DNA from: CAYJPV01 sp964372095
GTDB lineage: Bacteria > Acidobacteriota > Vicinamibacteria > Vicinamibacterales > JAKQTR01
DNA length: 64,000 bases
NCBI GenBank assembly: GCA_964372095.1
Contig: CAYJPV010000029.1
Span: 1-64,000 of the forward strand
Reading direction: 5' to 3'
The notes beneath the pieces are model-generated. The model saw nothing but the letters and a program-made list of their open reading frames with translations. It was not told where the DNA came from and did no database searches. The translations under genes and the position numbers were made by a program. This document shows positions 24,943 through 34,332 of this stretch, piece after piece (position 1 is the first letter of the stretch; each line of letters starts with the position of its first letter).

Positions 24943-25830
24943 ATGTCCGCCAAACGTGAAGACCGGAATCTTGTGCAGGTCGTCGTGGGCCTGGGCATCC
25001 TGGTGGCCGGCATCTTGTTCACGCTGGACAACATGGGGATGGTCGATGCCGGCGACTACTTCCGGTACTGGCCGCTCGCGTTGATTGGCATTGGCCTGGC
25101 CCAGATCGCACAGTGCCGGACGTGGTCGAGTTACACCGGTGCCGTGATGTGGATGCTGGCGGGCCTGTGGTTTCTCGGACGGAACATCGGCTTGATCCGT
25201 GTTGGCGTCGGTGATTTATGGCCGGTTATTCTTGCCGGCGCGGGTGCCTTCCTCGTCTTCCGGGGGTGGCGCGGCTACGACGCCAAGCGGGGCAGGCCCA
25301 CCGTCGACAATCGGAGCGAGCTGTACGAGACGGGAGACGACGGGTGGATCACGCCGGTGCCGCCGCCCCAGCCTCCGCCGATTCAGCCGCTCCAGCGTCC
25401 GGCCGAGCCGGTTCCGCCGCGGCCCCAGCCGGAAACCAGCGCTCCGCGGCCTGCGGCCCCGTCGTCCGGATGGACGTCGTCTGCGAGTGTCCCGTCCGAC
25501 AACGTCGCGAACGCCTTCGTGATCATGGGCGGCGTGACGCGGCGCCTGAACACGCAGGACTTCAAAGGCGGCACGGTGGCGGCCGTGATGGGTGGAGCCA
25601 AGATCGACCTGCGCAGCGCGTCCATCTCGCAGGGAGAAGCCGTGATTGACGTGCTGGCGTTCTGGGGCGGGATTGAAATCAAGGTCCCGGACGACTGGGT
25701 GATTGTGCCGCAGGTCTTCCCGTTCATGGGCGGCTTCGACGATCGAACGGGGCCACGGCCGCCGGGGGCGAGGAAGCGGCTGGTCATCCGCGGCCTGGCG
25801 GTGATGGGCGGCGTGGAAGTGAAACACTGA
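24943..25830 (+). CDS. LiaF-like membrane protein (DUF5668 plus cell-wall response domain)
   Basis: A 295-aa protein. The N-terminus has paired short helices typical of the LiaI/DUF5668 region (VVVGLGILVAGILFTLDN and YWPLALIGIGLAQI). A Pro-rich cytosolic linker follows at about 130-175. The C-terminal beta-helix-like LiaF domain shows FVIMGGVTRRL, AAVMGGAKIDLR, AFWGGIEIKVP and VMGGVEVKH repeats. LiaF proteins of Firmicutes sense or inhibit a histidine kinase responding to cell-wall antibiotics. Here a LytS-type kinase and LytTR regulator follow directly, so a sensory unit is likely. Confidence 0.82.
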   Translation: MSAKREDRNLVQVVVGLGILVAGILFTLDNMGMVDAGDYFRYWPLALIGIGLAQIAQCRTWSSYTGAVMWMLAGLWFLGRNIGLIRVGVGDLWPVILAGAGAFLVFRGWRGYDAKRGRPTVDNRSELYETGDDGWITPVPPPQPPPIQPLQRPAEPVPPRPQPETSAPRPAAPSSGWTSSASVPSDNVANAFVIMGGVTRRLNTQDFKGGTVAAVMGGAKIDLRSASISQGEAVIDVLAFWGGIEIKVPDDWVIVPQVFPFMGGFDDRTGPRPPGARKRLVIRGLAVMGGVEVKH

Positions 25831-25843
25831 CGGGCCGGAGACC

Positions 25844-26932
25844 ATGCACCCAGTCCTGGAACGCAGCGATCGTCTGGCCGCCTACCTCGGGGCCTGGGCC
25901 GTGGGCGGCGCGTTGCTGGCCGGTATCTTCCGTCGTGGAGAGGACGTCACCTGGATGGCGGCGCTGGCCCTGACCGTGCCCCACGCGACGGTCTTCGGTT
26001 TCGTGAGCCTGTCCACGTGGTACGTCTGCCGGACCACGCCGCTGCGGCGCACGCAGATCCTCACCACCGTGCTCAACCTGGCGGCCGCCGCGGTGGTGTC
26101 CGTGGCCTTCTGGTTCGGCGTCGGGATGGTATGGACGCAAATCCTCGCCCGTGCGGCCGGCTGGTCCGGCCTGGCGGCACAGTACCGGGCCGACGGTCTC
26201 GTGGTCGTGGAACTCGGGCTGCTGCTGTACGCGCTGTCGCTTGCGATCAACTACATTGCCATCGGTATCCACGAATCGCGGGCAGCCGAACGTCAGATCC
26301 TGCAGGCGCAGGTGCTGGCGAGGGAGGCCGAGTTGCGGGCGCTGCGGTCGCAGATCGATCCGCACTTTCTGTTCAATGCCCTGAATTCCGTCAGCGCCCT
26401 GACCACGACCGACCCGGCCGGCGCGCGCCGGATGTGCGTCATGCTGAGCGACTACCTGCGTGCCAGCAGCCGGCTTGGCGGGCAGGAACTGATTCGCCTG
26501 GCGGACGAAGTGGCGCTGGCGATCCAGTATCTCGATATCGAGAAGATCCGGTTCGGCATCCGGTTGAACGTGGCGGCTGACTGGGATGGTGCGGTGGGCG
26601 AGTGCCGCGTGCCGCCGCTGATGCTGCAGCCGCTCGTGGAGAATGCCGTCACTCACGGGATTGCGAACCTCCTCGAGGGTGGCACAATCAGACTGGCTGT
26701 CACGGCGGCTGACGGGTTGCTGACGATCGTCATCGAGAATCCGCGCGACGCGGGCGTGAGGAAACCCCAGACCGGATTCGGCTTGCAGAACGTGCGCAAG
26801 CGCCTCGACGCCCACTTCGGCACGCGAGCCAGGCTGGATGTGAAGGACACGGGTGACCGGTTCCTCGTGCGCGTCGTCGTGCCCTGCGAAGGCCTGGCGG
26901 CCGCACCGGCCAAGGAAGCGACACGATCATGA
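25844..26932 (+). CDS. LytS-type sensor histidine kinase
   Basis: A 362-aa kinase with four N-terminal membrane helices (about 15-135), a short coiled coil (RQILQAQVLAREAELRALRS) and a His_kinase domain with the phosphoacceptor H174 in IDPHFLFNALN. A compact HATPase_c follows with N-box VENAVTHG and G-box FGLQNVRKRL. This is the 5TM/LytS type without a PAS domain. It overlaps the response-regulator start by 4 bp (ATGA). Confidence 0.93.
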   Translation: MHPVLERSDRLAAYLGAWAVGGALLAGIFRRGEDVTWMAALALTVPHATVFGFVSLSTWYVCRTTPLRRTQILTTVLNLAAAAVVSVAFWFGVGMVWTQILARAAGWSGLAAQYRADGLVVVELGLLLYALSLAINYIAIGIHESRAAERQILQAQVLAREAELRALRSQIDPHFLFNALNSVSALTTTDPAGARRMCVMLSDYLRASSRLGGQELIRLADEVALAIQYLDIEKIRFGIRLNVAADWDGAVGECRVPPLMLQPLVENAVTHGIANLLEGGTIRLAVTAADGLLTIVIENPRDAGVRKPQTGFGLQNVRKRLDAHFGTRARLDVKDTGDRFLVRVVVPCEGLAAAPAKEATRS

Positions 26933-27681
26933 CCGGAGAGAACGGACCGCTGCGCGCGGTCATCGTGGATGACGAAGACCTGGCGCGTGCCGTGTTGCGC
27001 GAGCACCTGGCCGCCCATCCCGGGATTACGATCGTCGGGGAATGCGCGAACGGGTTCGAGGCGGTGAAGGCCGTGGCCGAACTGCAGCCGGACCTGCTGT
27101 TCCTCGACATCCAGATGCCCAAGCTGAACGGGTTCGAGGTGCTGGAGCTGCTGCCGGATCCGCCCGCGGTCATCTTCGTCACGGCGTACGACGAATTTGC
27201 CGTGAGAGCCTTTGAGGTCCACGCCATCGACTACCTGATGAAGCCGTTCAGTCCGGAACGGCTCGCGACGGCCCTCGAACAGGCCCTGGAGCGAGTCGGC
27301 CAGTCACCTCGCGATCAGGTGGCGGCGTTGTTGGGTGAGTCGAAGCTGCGGGAGGCGCCCCTCGAACGCGTGCTGGTCCGCGACGGGACCCGCGTGCACG
27401 TGGTGCCGATCGACAGCCTCGACTACGTCGAGGCGCAGGACGACTACGTCTGCCTGCACGCGGAAGGGAAGCGGTTCCTCAAAGAGCAGACGATGGCGGA
27501 ACTCGAGACGTTGCTCGACCCGAAGCGGTTCGTGCGCATTCATCGCTCGTACATTCTCAACATCGAGCGCATTTCCCGCGTCGAGCTGTATGCGAAAGAC
27601 AGCCGCATCGCCATCCTGCAGAACGGCACCAAGCTGCCGGTGAGCCGCAACGGCTACGCGCGCCTGAGCGAACTCCTGTAA
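26929..27681 (+). CDS. LytTR-family response regulator
   Basis: A 250-aa regulator. Receiver domain 1-125 with acidic pocket VDDED and phospho-accepting D60 in LFLDIQMPKLNG, plus K in LMKPF. The LytTR DNA-binding domain is at about 145-248 (DYVEAQDDYVCLHAEG, FVRIHRSYILN, LPVSRNGYARL). It is coupled to the preceding kinase. The palindrome at 24569-24586 is not a typical LytTR direct-repeat site, so autoregulation through it is uncertain. Confidence 0.94.
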   Translation: MTGENGPLRAVIVDDEDLARAVLREHLAAHPGITIVGECANGFEAVKAVAELQPDLLFLDIQMPKLNGFEVLELLPDPPAVIFVTAYDEFAVRAFEVHAIDYLMKPFSPERLATALEQALERVGQSPRDQVAALLGESKLREAPLERVLVRDGTRVHVVPIDSLDYVEAQDDYVCLHAEGKRFLKEQTMAELETLLDPKRFVRIHRSYILNIERISRVELYAKDSRIAILQNGTKLPVSRNGYARLSELL

Positions 27682-27721
27682 GGGGGAAGTGGCTGGGCGG
27701 CAGGTCGTGGACCCACTCCTC

Positions 27722-30445
27722 CTATCGGCCGATCCAGTAGGTGAACTTCACCTGGAAGACGTTCACGGGCCGCTGGTCGAAGATGGCGGTCCGGGCGCGG
27801 TCGTAGCCGAAGCCGCTCGCGGGATCGTAGCTGGACCGGTGCTGGGTCCAGACGAAGAAGAGTGTCGATCCAGGTCGGTATTCCCAGCGCAGGACGGCCG
27901 TGCCGCGTAGTGCCCCGGTGGTGAAGTCCGGATCACCGAACGAGAATTGTCCGGCGGGCCCAATGCCGTCCGGATCCACCAGATAGGTGTCGTCCCCCGC
28001 ACGGTACTCGATGGTCCCCATGTCGGCCCCGTAAACGCGCTTCTCGATGGTCCGGGGCGCCGCGAACTCCCGGAATGAGGAGTAGTCTCCGCTAGCGACG
28101 AAAGGCTGGGCGAAGAGCTGGAGCGTCAGCTTCGGAGTGAAGGTCCAGTTGAGGCGCGTGCTGATGGAGACCGTCCGGGTGCGGATGGCCCCGAAGACGT
28201 AGCGGTTGCCGAAGAACGCCGAGGCCGTGGGATCCGCGACCGACGTCACATACTGCGCTTCGCCTTCGTCGTAGTCGAAGGTGGGCGAGATCTGGACGAA
28301 GACGTTCGAGGCGGGCTTCAGGGCCAAGCCGGGGGCGAAGGTGAAGGATCGGGAATCAGCGCCGATCCCTCTCGAGCCCCGGATCTGGACGTCAAACACC
28401 ACCGGGGCCCGGGCGTCGGTGGACACCTGGAAGTGCCCGAAGTCGTAGCCCGCGCGTTTCACCACGGGGCCACCTCGCGTGAGGCGGTCGTCGAGGGCGG
28501 GTTCTTCGTGGATCCAGAACGTCCGGAGGTTCCAGTAGTTCAGGAACTCCATCCCGTAGTACGCCTGGATGGCGGCCCGGGTGAGATCCCCGTCGAAGTT
28601 CCGTTCTGCCGCCCCACCGAGGCTGGTGAAGATGCTCCGGTACGATTTTGTGGGCGTCGTGAAACTCCCTCCGATGTTGCCGTTCACCCAGACGTAATCC
28701 ACCCTGTTGAGGTAAGCGAGATCGTTGTTCTCGAAGCCAGGGCTCCGGGTGTTGGCCATGAGCTCCCACCGGAGGATGCCGCCGCTGTCCTTGCCAACCC
28801 GGGTGAAGAGGCCGAAGCCCTGCATGGCCGTGGCATTGGGGTCGTAGCCCGACTCGAAGAGCCCGTCTCGCGCGCCTTCCCGGTCGGGCCGCTGAAAGTA
28901 GTGGGCGCTCGATCGCTGGGTCCGCTCGACGGCCTCCGGCGACCCGGCCACGTTGGTGAAGAGCGTGCTGCCCATCCAGGAGTACTCGCGTCCGTGCCAG
29001 GTGTGGTACCAGTCGACGCCCGCCGCCTCGGCGTGGCTGTGGAGCCGGGCGTCCACCACGGCGTCATCGGTCCGGCGGGCCACCGACGTCACGATTCCCC
29101 CGATCGTGGTGGCCCCATTCCGGAACTCCTTCTTCACACGCCCCACGAAGTAGTTCGTCAGCGGTTCCACGATCTGCTTCGCCTCCCGACTGCCAACGTC
29201 GGGAAGAAAGCGGGCCGTCTCCGGTCCGGTGACGGCGTTCAGGACGCCGATCGTGTACCCGCCTGACGTGCGCCCCGTAATCTTGGCCGCCGCGATGATG
29301 GAGGTATTTTCCGGGGTGTCGGTGGCGTCCGACACACCATCGACATACCCCGCGAGCTGGGGAGGCCGGCCGATGCGCCGGGAGTAGAAAGCGTTGAGGC
29401 TGGAACTGTTGCTGCAGAACATGCAGCGCATGCCCCCGAAACTGAAAGCGCTCCTCCCGGCTACGAAGAAGGGCCGCTTCTCATCGTAGTACGTCTCGAA
29501 GGCGCTGAGATTCAGGACGGAGGGGTCCACCTCCACCTGGCCGAAATCCGGGTTGACGGTGGCATCGAGGGTCAGGTTCGTGGTGAGGAGGTACTTGAGG
29601 TCCCCGCCGAGGCCGTAACGCCCCTCGCGTCGCTCGCCGTACGCGCTCCCTCCGGCCGCCCCGTCAAACCGGCCCCCGCCGACGGCGTACGGGAGCAGTT
29701 CGAGCTGCCTGGGCTGCTGCGGGATGGCCAGACCCTCGAGGTGACCGTAGAAGGCGGGGCCGCTGGCGGCGTCCCGAGGCCGGAACGACCACATGGCCTG
29801 CTCGTTCAAACTGTCGACATAACGCCAGATCTGAAGCCCCCACGTCTGGATCGGCTCGGTCGAGAAACGGAGCTGGCTGAAGGGGATGCGCATTTCTGCC
29901 GTCCACCCGTCCGCGTCGACGTGGGTAGCCACTTCCCAGACCGGATCCCACGACGGGTCGCCGTTGAACTGCTCCCCCTTGGATCCGCTGGGGTTCACCT
30001 CGAACCACGCATCGTCCAGGTGGTTGTGGTAGGGATCCAGGCGCACGACGAGCTTGTCGGTCGTCAGCGAGTTGAAGGATCCGTTGTCGCCGCTGGCGTC
30101 GAGGAGTTGGTCTCTGCGCGCCAGAGGGGCGACGACGCCAGCCGGCTGGGCCATGCGGGCGCCGACGTAGAGAGCCCGGTCGTCGAAGAGGAACCGCACT
30201 TCCGTGCTGAGGGATTCGGGATTGCCCTCGTGGGGCTGGTACTGGCGCAGCCCCTTCGCTGCCGGAGCCTTCTGCCAGGCCTCCTCGTCCAGGCGACCGT
30301 CCACGGTGACTGCGGTCGAGAGTTTCGATGCGGCCACCGCGGGGAGGGGAGAGGCCGCGGCGGAACTACCGCGCTGCGCGGCGGCGGGGGCAGGGATCGC
30401 CGCGAGGGCGAGGAGGATGGTGATGGCGATTCGTCGCAGATGCAT
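27722..30445 (-). CDS. DUF5916 outer-membrane protein with CBM9-like domain
   Basis: About 907 aa from ATG 30445, which gives a good signal peptide (MHLRRIAITILLALAAIPAP). Residues 40-230 form a CBM9/DOMON-like sandwich (TAVTVDGRLDEEAWQKAP, DDRALYVGARM, TAEMRIPFSQLRF). The rest is DUF5916, predicted as a large beta-barrel, with FETYYDEKRPFFVAGRSAF and CSRRIG-like (FYSRRIGRPP) signatures and an aromatic C-terminus (FQVKFTYWIGR). This expanded family of Bacteroidota and Acidobacteriota is of unknown function, possibly in glycan or peptide handling at the cell surface. It is convergent with the LytTR gene. Confidence 0.85.
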   Translation of the reverse strand: MHLRRIAITILLALAAIPAPAAAQRGSSAAASPLPAVAASKLSTAVTVDGRLDEEAWQKAPAAKGLRQYQPHEGNPESLSTEVRFLFDDRALYVGARMAQPAGVVAPLARRDQLLDASGDNGSFNSLTTDKLVVRLDPYHNHLDDAWFEVNPSGSKGEQFNGDPSWDPVWEVATHVDADGWTAEMRIPFSQLRFSTEPIQTWGLQIWRYVDSLNEQAMWSFRPRDAASGPAFYGHLEGLAIPQQPRQLELLPYAVGGGRFDGAAGGSAYGERREGRYGLGGDLKYLLTTNLTLDATVNPDFGQVEVDPSVLNLSAFETYYDEKRPFFVAGRSAFSFGGMRCMFCSNSSSLNAFYSRRIGRPPQLAGYVDGVSDATDTPENTSIIAAAKITGRTSGGYTIGVLNAVTGPETARFLPDVGSREAKQIVEPLTNYFVGRVKKEFRNGATTIGGIVTSVARRTDDAVVDARLHSHAEAAGVDWYHTWHGREYSWMGSTLFTNVAGSPEAVERTQRSSAHYFQRPDREGARDGLFESGYDPNATAMQGFGLFTRVGKDSGGILRWELMANTRSPGFENNDLAYLNRVDYVWVNGNIGGSFTTPTKSYRSIFTSLGGAAERNFDGDLTRAAIQAYYGMEFLNYWNLRTFWIHEEPALDDRLTRGGPVVKRAGYDFGHFQVSTDARAPVVFDVQIRGSRGIGADSRSFTFAPGLALKPASNVFVQISPTFDYDEGEAQYVTSVADPTASAFFGNRYVFGAIRTRTVSISTRLNWTFTPKLTLQLFAQPFVASGDYSSFREFAAPRTIEKRVYGADMGTIEYRAGDDTYLVDPDGIGPAGQFSFGDPDFTTGALRGTAVLRWEYRPGSTLFFVWTQHRSSYDPASGFGYDRARTAIFDQRPVNVFQVKFTYWIGR

Positions 30446-30475
30446 GAGTGCAGTCCCGGAGGCCGATACGAACAA

Positions 30476-30605
30476 CAGCGTTCCTCTGCTTTGACGGAAT
30501 CCGGGGGGTATCGGTTGTCAGAGGCGCGGCAAGAAGATCCCGAGGGACGGGGCGACCGTCCAGTCTGCGGTATGCTGCCTTGCAGCACCCACAGAGAGGC
30601 ATCGC
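30476..30605. other. Divergent intergenic region (DUF5916 / GH16)
   Basis: Short AT-poor spacer. TATGCT near 30571 is a possible -10 for the GH16 gene without a clear -35; nothing else is seen. Confidence 0.3.
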
Positions 30606-31463
30606 ATGAACAGATGGCACTTGGCATTAGTCCTGGCCGTGGTCGTGGCCGTGCCCGTGGCCGTTCCATCGACAACGGCGCGACAGCAGTTCCCGACGTG
30701 CCCGATGGGGAGCGGGTGGACGTTCGTGGCCGACTTCAGCGACGAATTCGAGGGCGACCGGCTGGACGGGGAGAAGTGGTGGGACTTCAACCCGACGACG
30801 TTCATCGGGCGAAAACCAGGTTTGTTCAGCCGGGACAACGTGACGGTGAAAGACGGCCTGCTGCAGCTCACGGCTTCGAAGATGCCGCCTGCCATGGAGA
30901 CGGTGGAGAACACCGCCCGCGGATACCATTCGTTCGCCACCGCCATCGTCAAGAGCCGGAAACGCGTACGGTACGGCTACTTCGAGGTCCGGGCCAAGGC
31001 CATGCCGTCCGCAGCGACCAGCGCATTCTGGTTCTACGACCCGCTCGATGCAGACAAGAAGTACAAGGCCGGCTCCCACAGCGAGGAGATCGACGTCTTC
31101 GAGATCTTCGGGAAACACCCCACGTTCTCGCACACCCTCTTCATGACGGTCCACCGGCAAGAAACGCCCTATGTCGAGACCCTCGTGAGAACCAACCTCC
31201 AAAGCACCGGCTCCCAGTGGGTGGCACCGCACAACTTCACCGACGAGTACCACGTGTTCGCGCTGCTGTGGACCCCGGACGAGCTGACGTGGTACGTCGA
31301 CGGAGTCGAGCGGTGGACGATCAAGAACGAGTTCCACAAGAACCCGCTCCACATGATGTTCGATTCCGAGATCATGGAGGCCTGGGGAGGACTGCCCGAT
31401 CCGAACGACCTGCCGAGCCGGTTCCTCATCGATTACGTTCGTACGTGGCAGCGGGCGGGCTAG
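30606..31463 (+). CDS. Glycoside hydrolase family 16 protein
   Basis: A 285-aa secreted beta-glycanase (signal peptide 1-26). The GH16 catalytic signature EIDVFE lies at 161-166, with Glu161 as nucleophile and Glu166 as acid/base. Flanking motifs are RYGYFEVRAK, SAFWFYDP and the C-terminal DYVRTWQ strand. The nearest GH16 groups by eye are those acting on agar, porphyran or carrageenan-type galactans, or laminarin; substrate specificity cannot be decided here. Divergent from the DUF5916 surface protein. Confidence 0.92.
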   Translation: MNRWHLALVLAVVVAVPVAVPSTTARQQFPTCPMGSGWTFVADFSDEFEGDRLDGEKWWDFNPTTFIGRKPGLFSRDNVTVKDGLLQLTASKMPPAMETVENTARGYHSFATAIVKSRKRVRYGYFEVRAKAMPSAATSAFWFYDPLDADKKYKAGSHSEEIDVFEIFGKHPTFSHTLFMTVHRQETPYVETLVRTNLQSTGSQWVAPHNFTDEYHVFALLWTPDELTWYVDGVERWTIKNEFHKNPLHMMFDSEIMEAWGGLPDPNDLPSRFLIDYVRTWQRAG

Positions 31464-31516
31464 GCGGACTCTCTCGTATGAGCGCTGACAATGCCACGAC
31501 CCGGCATGACCGAGCG

Positions 31517-32545
31517 CTATCGCCCGAACTGCCATCCCATCGTCACGGTGAACTCGCCGCCGTGCGGCTCGGGGCGGTACCAGAGATCGTCCGGGAAGCC
31601 GGTGTTCCAGTTCCACCCACCGGCCAGGCCCAGCGTGAACAGCGACCCGAGCCGGAAGTCGATGCCGCCGCCGATCCGGCCTCCAAACGTCGTGGACACC
31701 CGCGTGCGCGACACACCCTGGTGCCAGTCGTCCCAGTCGTCCCAGTCATCCCAATCCCAGCCCGGGCCCCATCCGCACTTGGAATCGCAGTCCGCCCACG
31801 CCGAGTTGAAGCCGAAGACCGGGCCGAAGCCCGCCGTGACATACGGCTCGACGGCCCTTGTCGTCGTCAGCCGGCGCACTGGGTACCAACGCGCGACAAC
31901 CGGGAGGCTCACGAGTCCCTGCGCCGTGCCATGGTCGTCCCAGCCGTGGTTCTGCCCGTCAGCCGTCCCGTAGCCGGTGACCGCCAGGCCCACGGCGAAG
32001 TCGTTGCGGAGGAAGTGCAGATACTCGAACCCGAACGCCCCGTGCGCCGAGCCGCCGTAGTCCCAGTCGTAGGGGCCGTCAGCCCATCCATCGGCCCATC
32101 CGCCAAAACGCACCTCGATGCGGTGGCGGGGGTCCAGCGCCTGTGCGGGCGCCTGCGGCACCGGCAGCGCACCTGTCGGCGGCCCCGGCGGAGCCGGTAC
32201 CACGTCCGGCGCCTCGAGGCGGGGCGCCTCCAACACGAACTTGTCGCCGTCGCCGACCTGGAAGCGCACCACCTTGGGAGCGGCCGGCCCGAATCTCACC
32301 TCGTACGCGCCCGGCTCCAGGGCCACATCCAGCTGCCGGCCGGCCGGCTTGTCGAGTTCCACGACGAGGGTGCCCCGATTGTCGAAGATCGCGATGCGCC
32401 CTTCCACGGATGCCGCCAGGACGATTCCCGTAAAAATGCGCTGCTGCACGGCGGACGACGCCGCAACCGGGTCTACGGGCTGGACAGGATCCTGCGGCGT
32501 GCCCAGGGAAAGAGAGGAGAGTAACAGTGCGGTTGTGATCAACAT
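31517..32545 (-). CDS. Outer-membrane beta-barrel protein with PEGA-like N-terminus
   Basis: About 342 aa from ATG 32545 (AAAGGA site; signal peptide LITTALLLSSLSLG). Residues 35-95 (GRIAIFDNRGTLVVEL, KPAGRQLDVALEPGAYEVRF) form a small beta domain. A Pro-rich linker and a barrel region ending FTVTMGWQFGR follow. The whole resembles the C-terminal half of the upstream caspase protein, so the two look like paralogues, one with and one without the peptidase. A striking acidic/aromatic run WDWDDWDDWDDW lies near the middle, in a probable extracellular loop. Last gene of the sigma/anti-sigma/caspase operon. Confidence 0.75.
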   Translation of the reverse strand: MLITTALLLSSLSLGTPQDPVQPVDPVAASSAVQQRIFTGIVLAASVEGRIAIFDNRGTLVVELDKPAGRQLDVALEPGAYEVRFGPAAPKVVRFQVGDGDKFVLEAPRLEAPDVVPAPPGPPTGALPVPQAPAQALDPRHRIEVRFGGWADGWADGPYDWDYGGSAHGAFGFEYLHFLRNDFAVGLAVTGYGTADGQNHGWDDHGTAQGLVSLPVVARWYPVRRLTTTRAVEPYVTAGFGPVFGFNSAWADCDSKCGWGPGWDWDDWDDWDDWHQGVSRTRVSTTFGGRIGGGIDFRLGSLFTLGLAGGWNWNTGFPDDLWYRPEPHGGEFTVTMGWQFGR

Positions 32546-32616
32546 GGCCGGTCCTTTCTCACGAAGGGAACCGTCTCGGTTCCTGCTTCTTGAGACACGC
32601 GAACCGGCCCCACGTG

Positions 32617-34332
32617 TTACCGGTGCGCCGGCTTGTTTGCACCAAACAGCTTCCCGATCCCGAAGGTCAGCTCCCAGCCGGTGTAGCGGCTGGCCCCGGC
32701 GCCCATCGTCTTGACCACACCGCTGAAGCGGTAGGACGCGGCCGTGCCGGCCGTCCACGACCGGCCGACCCTGATATCAACGCCGCCACCGAGACTCCCG
32801 CCCACGGTTGCGTCGAGCACGGTCTCGCTGCCCACCAGCACGCCGGGCGAGGCGGGGCTGGAGAGCCTCGCATCGTTGTAGGCAGCCAGCAGCGGGCCGA
32901 CGGTACCGACCACGTAGGGCTCCGCCGCCCGCCACGACGTGAAGCGGCGGAGAGGATTCCAGCGGACGACGAACGGCAGGCACACCCCCACGCGGTCCCG
33001 CACGGCTGTCCCCGCAACCGACAACGTGGCCTCCGCGCTGTCGACCAGGATGTGCATCGCTCCGCCCAGCGCCAAGTCGTCCCGCACGAACTTCAGGTAC
33101 TCCAGGTTGAACGCGAGGCTGCCCGCGCTGACGTAGGACCCTACCAACTGCGGAGGCGCGGCCACTGGCAGGTGGGCCGAGCCGGAGCCGCTCCACATCC
33201 CGAACCGGACCCCGACTTGATGACGGCCGGTCAGCACGTACTCCGAACTGAGATCGACGCCCCGCAGGCGTGTGAACTCCAGGCTCGCCGGCCCGAAGCC
33301 CGACAGGTCGAGTACCTGGTGCGGCCCATCCTTGATGTCCAGGCGGCCGCGCAGCGCCCGCGGTTCCCGTTCGAACCGGACTTCGTAGACGCCCGCCTCC
33401 AGGCCGATGTCGACGGGGCGGCCAGCCGCCTTGTAGAACTCGAGGACGAGACGTTTCCGGTCGTCCAGCACGTAGAACCGGCCGTCGACGGGCGCCGCGA
33501 CGATGAACCCGGCAGTCGTCTGGCGCAGGTCGGTGAACACCACGTCTCCCGTGCCCGACATCGTGATGTCGTAGACCGGGTGCTGGGGCCCGCCCTTCGT
33601 GCCCACTGTGCGGCTGAGGGTCTCGTTGAAGGCGAACTGATAGGCCTCGTTCAGCGTCACCCGGCGGTCGCCGGACACGTCCGCGGCGCCCCGCATGCCG
33701 GAAATCAGGTAGTGCGTGAAGAAACTGCCGCCGAGCCGGTCGGACTCCTGGGCGCTTTCGTCGGCGGAGCTGGAGGCGAGGAACGCCTGCCCGCGCATGT
33801 CCGAGGACTGGTCGATCGTGAACGGGCTACGGACCTTGCCGCCCTTGGGGCGCGTGACGGCGCCCGACGCGCACGCATCGAGCACGCCGATGCGCACATC
33901 CGCCGGCACCGCCTCGAGCCGTTCGCGCAGCGTCACGTAGGACAGGCGGTCGTTGCCCAGCAGCAGCCCCTTCTCGTCAGCGTGCCCCGAGTAGTAGAAG
34001 AAGACCTCCGTCCGGACCGCCTCACCCGTCTGGGGGGGGCGGCGGACCGCCAGGACGCGCTGCCTGAGCGCGATGAGCGCGGCGTCGAGGTCGCCGGCGC
34101 GGGGCTGGTCGAGCATGACGACATCCGCTGCGTCGACGCCGCCCAGGGCCTGCATCACCTGGCTGAAGCGCTCCGCATCCGACACCGCGTACTTCAGGTG
34201 CGGACGATCTTCGCCGCCGCGGTTCGCCGCGGCCACGAGCACGATACGCCTGACGGTGGTCTGCGCAGGCGGTGCCTGCGCCGCGCCCGCCGCCACAGCC
34301 GCCGCCACCACCACCGCCATCGTGCTCGTCAT
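32617..34332 (-). CDS. Caspase-family (C14) peptidase fused to a beta-barrel
   Basis: A 571-aa protein starting at ATG 34332 (AAGGA site), overlapping the anti-sigma gene by 4 bp. A signal-like hydrophobic N-terminus (1-24) precedes a caspase-fold p20 domain with catalytic His117 in YYSGH and Cys154 in LDACASG. A p10-like part reaches about 230 (SSSADESAQESD, GGSFFTHYL). Residues 275-330 are a PEGA-like domain (GFIVAAPVDGRFYVLDD), and 360-571 is barrel-like (VGVRFGMWSG ... GWELTFGIGKLFG). The export signal and barrel imply a caspase facing the periplasm. Bacterial caspases act in stress, development or phage defence; the role here is unknown. Confidence 0.85.
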   Translation of the reverse strand: MTSTMAVVVAAAVAAGAAQAPPAQTTVRRIVLVAAANRGGEDRPHLKYAVSDAERFSQVMQALGGVDAADVVMLDQPRAGDLDAALIALRQRVLAVRRPPQTGEAVRTEVFFYYSGHADEKGLLLGNDRLSYVTLRERLEAVPADVRIGVLDACASGAVTRPKGGKVRSPFTIDQSSDMRGQAFLASSSADESAQESDRLGGSFFTHYLISGMRGAADVSGDRRVTLNEAYQFAFNETLSRTVGTKGGPQHPVYDITMSGTGDVVFTDLRQTTAGFIVAAPVDGRFYVLDDRKRLVLEFYKAAGRPVDIGLEAGVYEVRFEREPRALRGRLDIKDGPHQVLDLSGFGPASLEFTRLRGVDLSSEYVLTGRHQVGVRFGMWSGSGSAHLPVAAPPQLVGSYVSAGSLAFNLEYLKFVRDDLALGGAMHILVDSAEATLSVAGTAVRDRVGVCLPFVVRWNPLRRFTSWRAAEPYVVGTVGPLLAAYNDARLSSPASPGVLVGSETVLDATVGGSLGGGVDIRVGRSWTAGTAASYRFSGVVKTMGAGASRYTGWELTFGIGKLFGANKPAHR

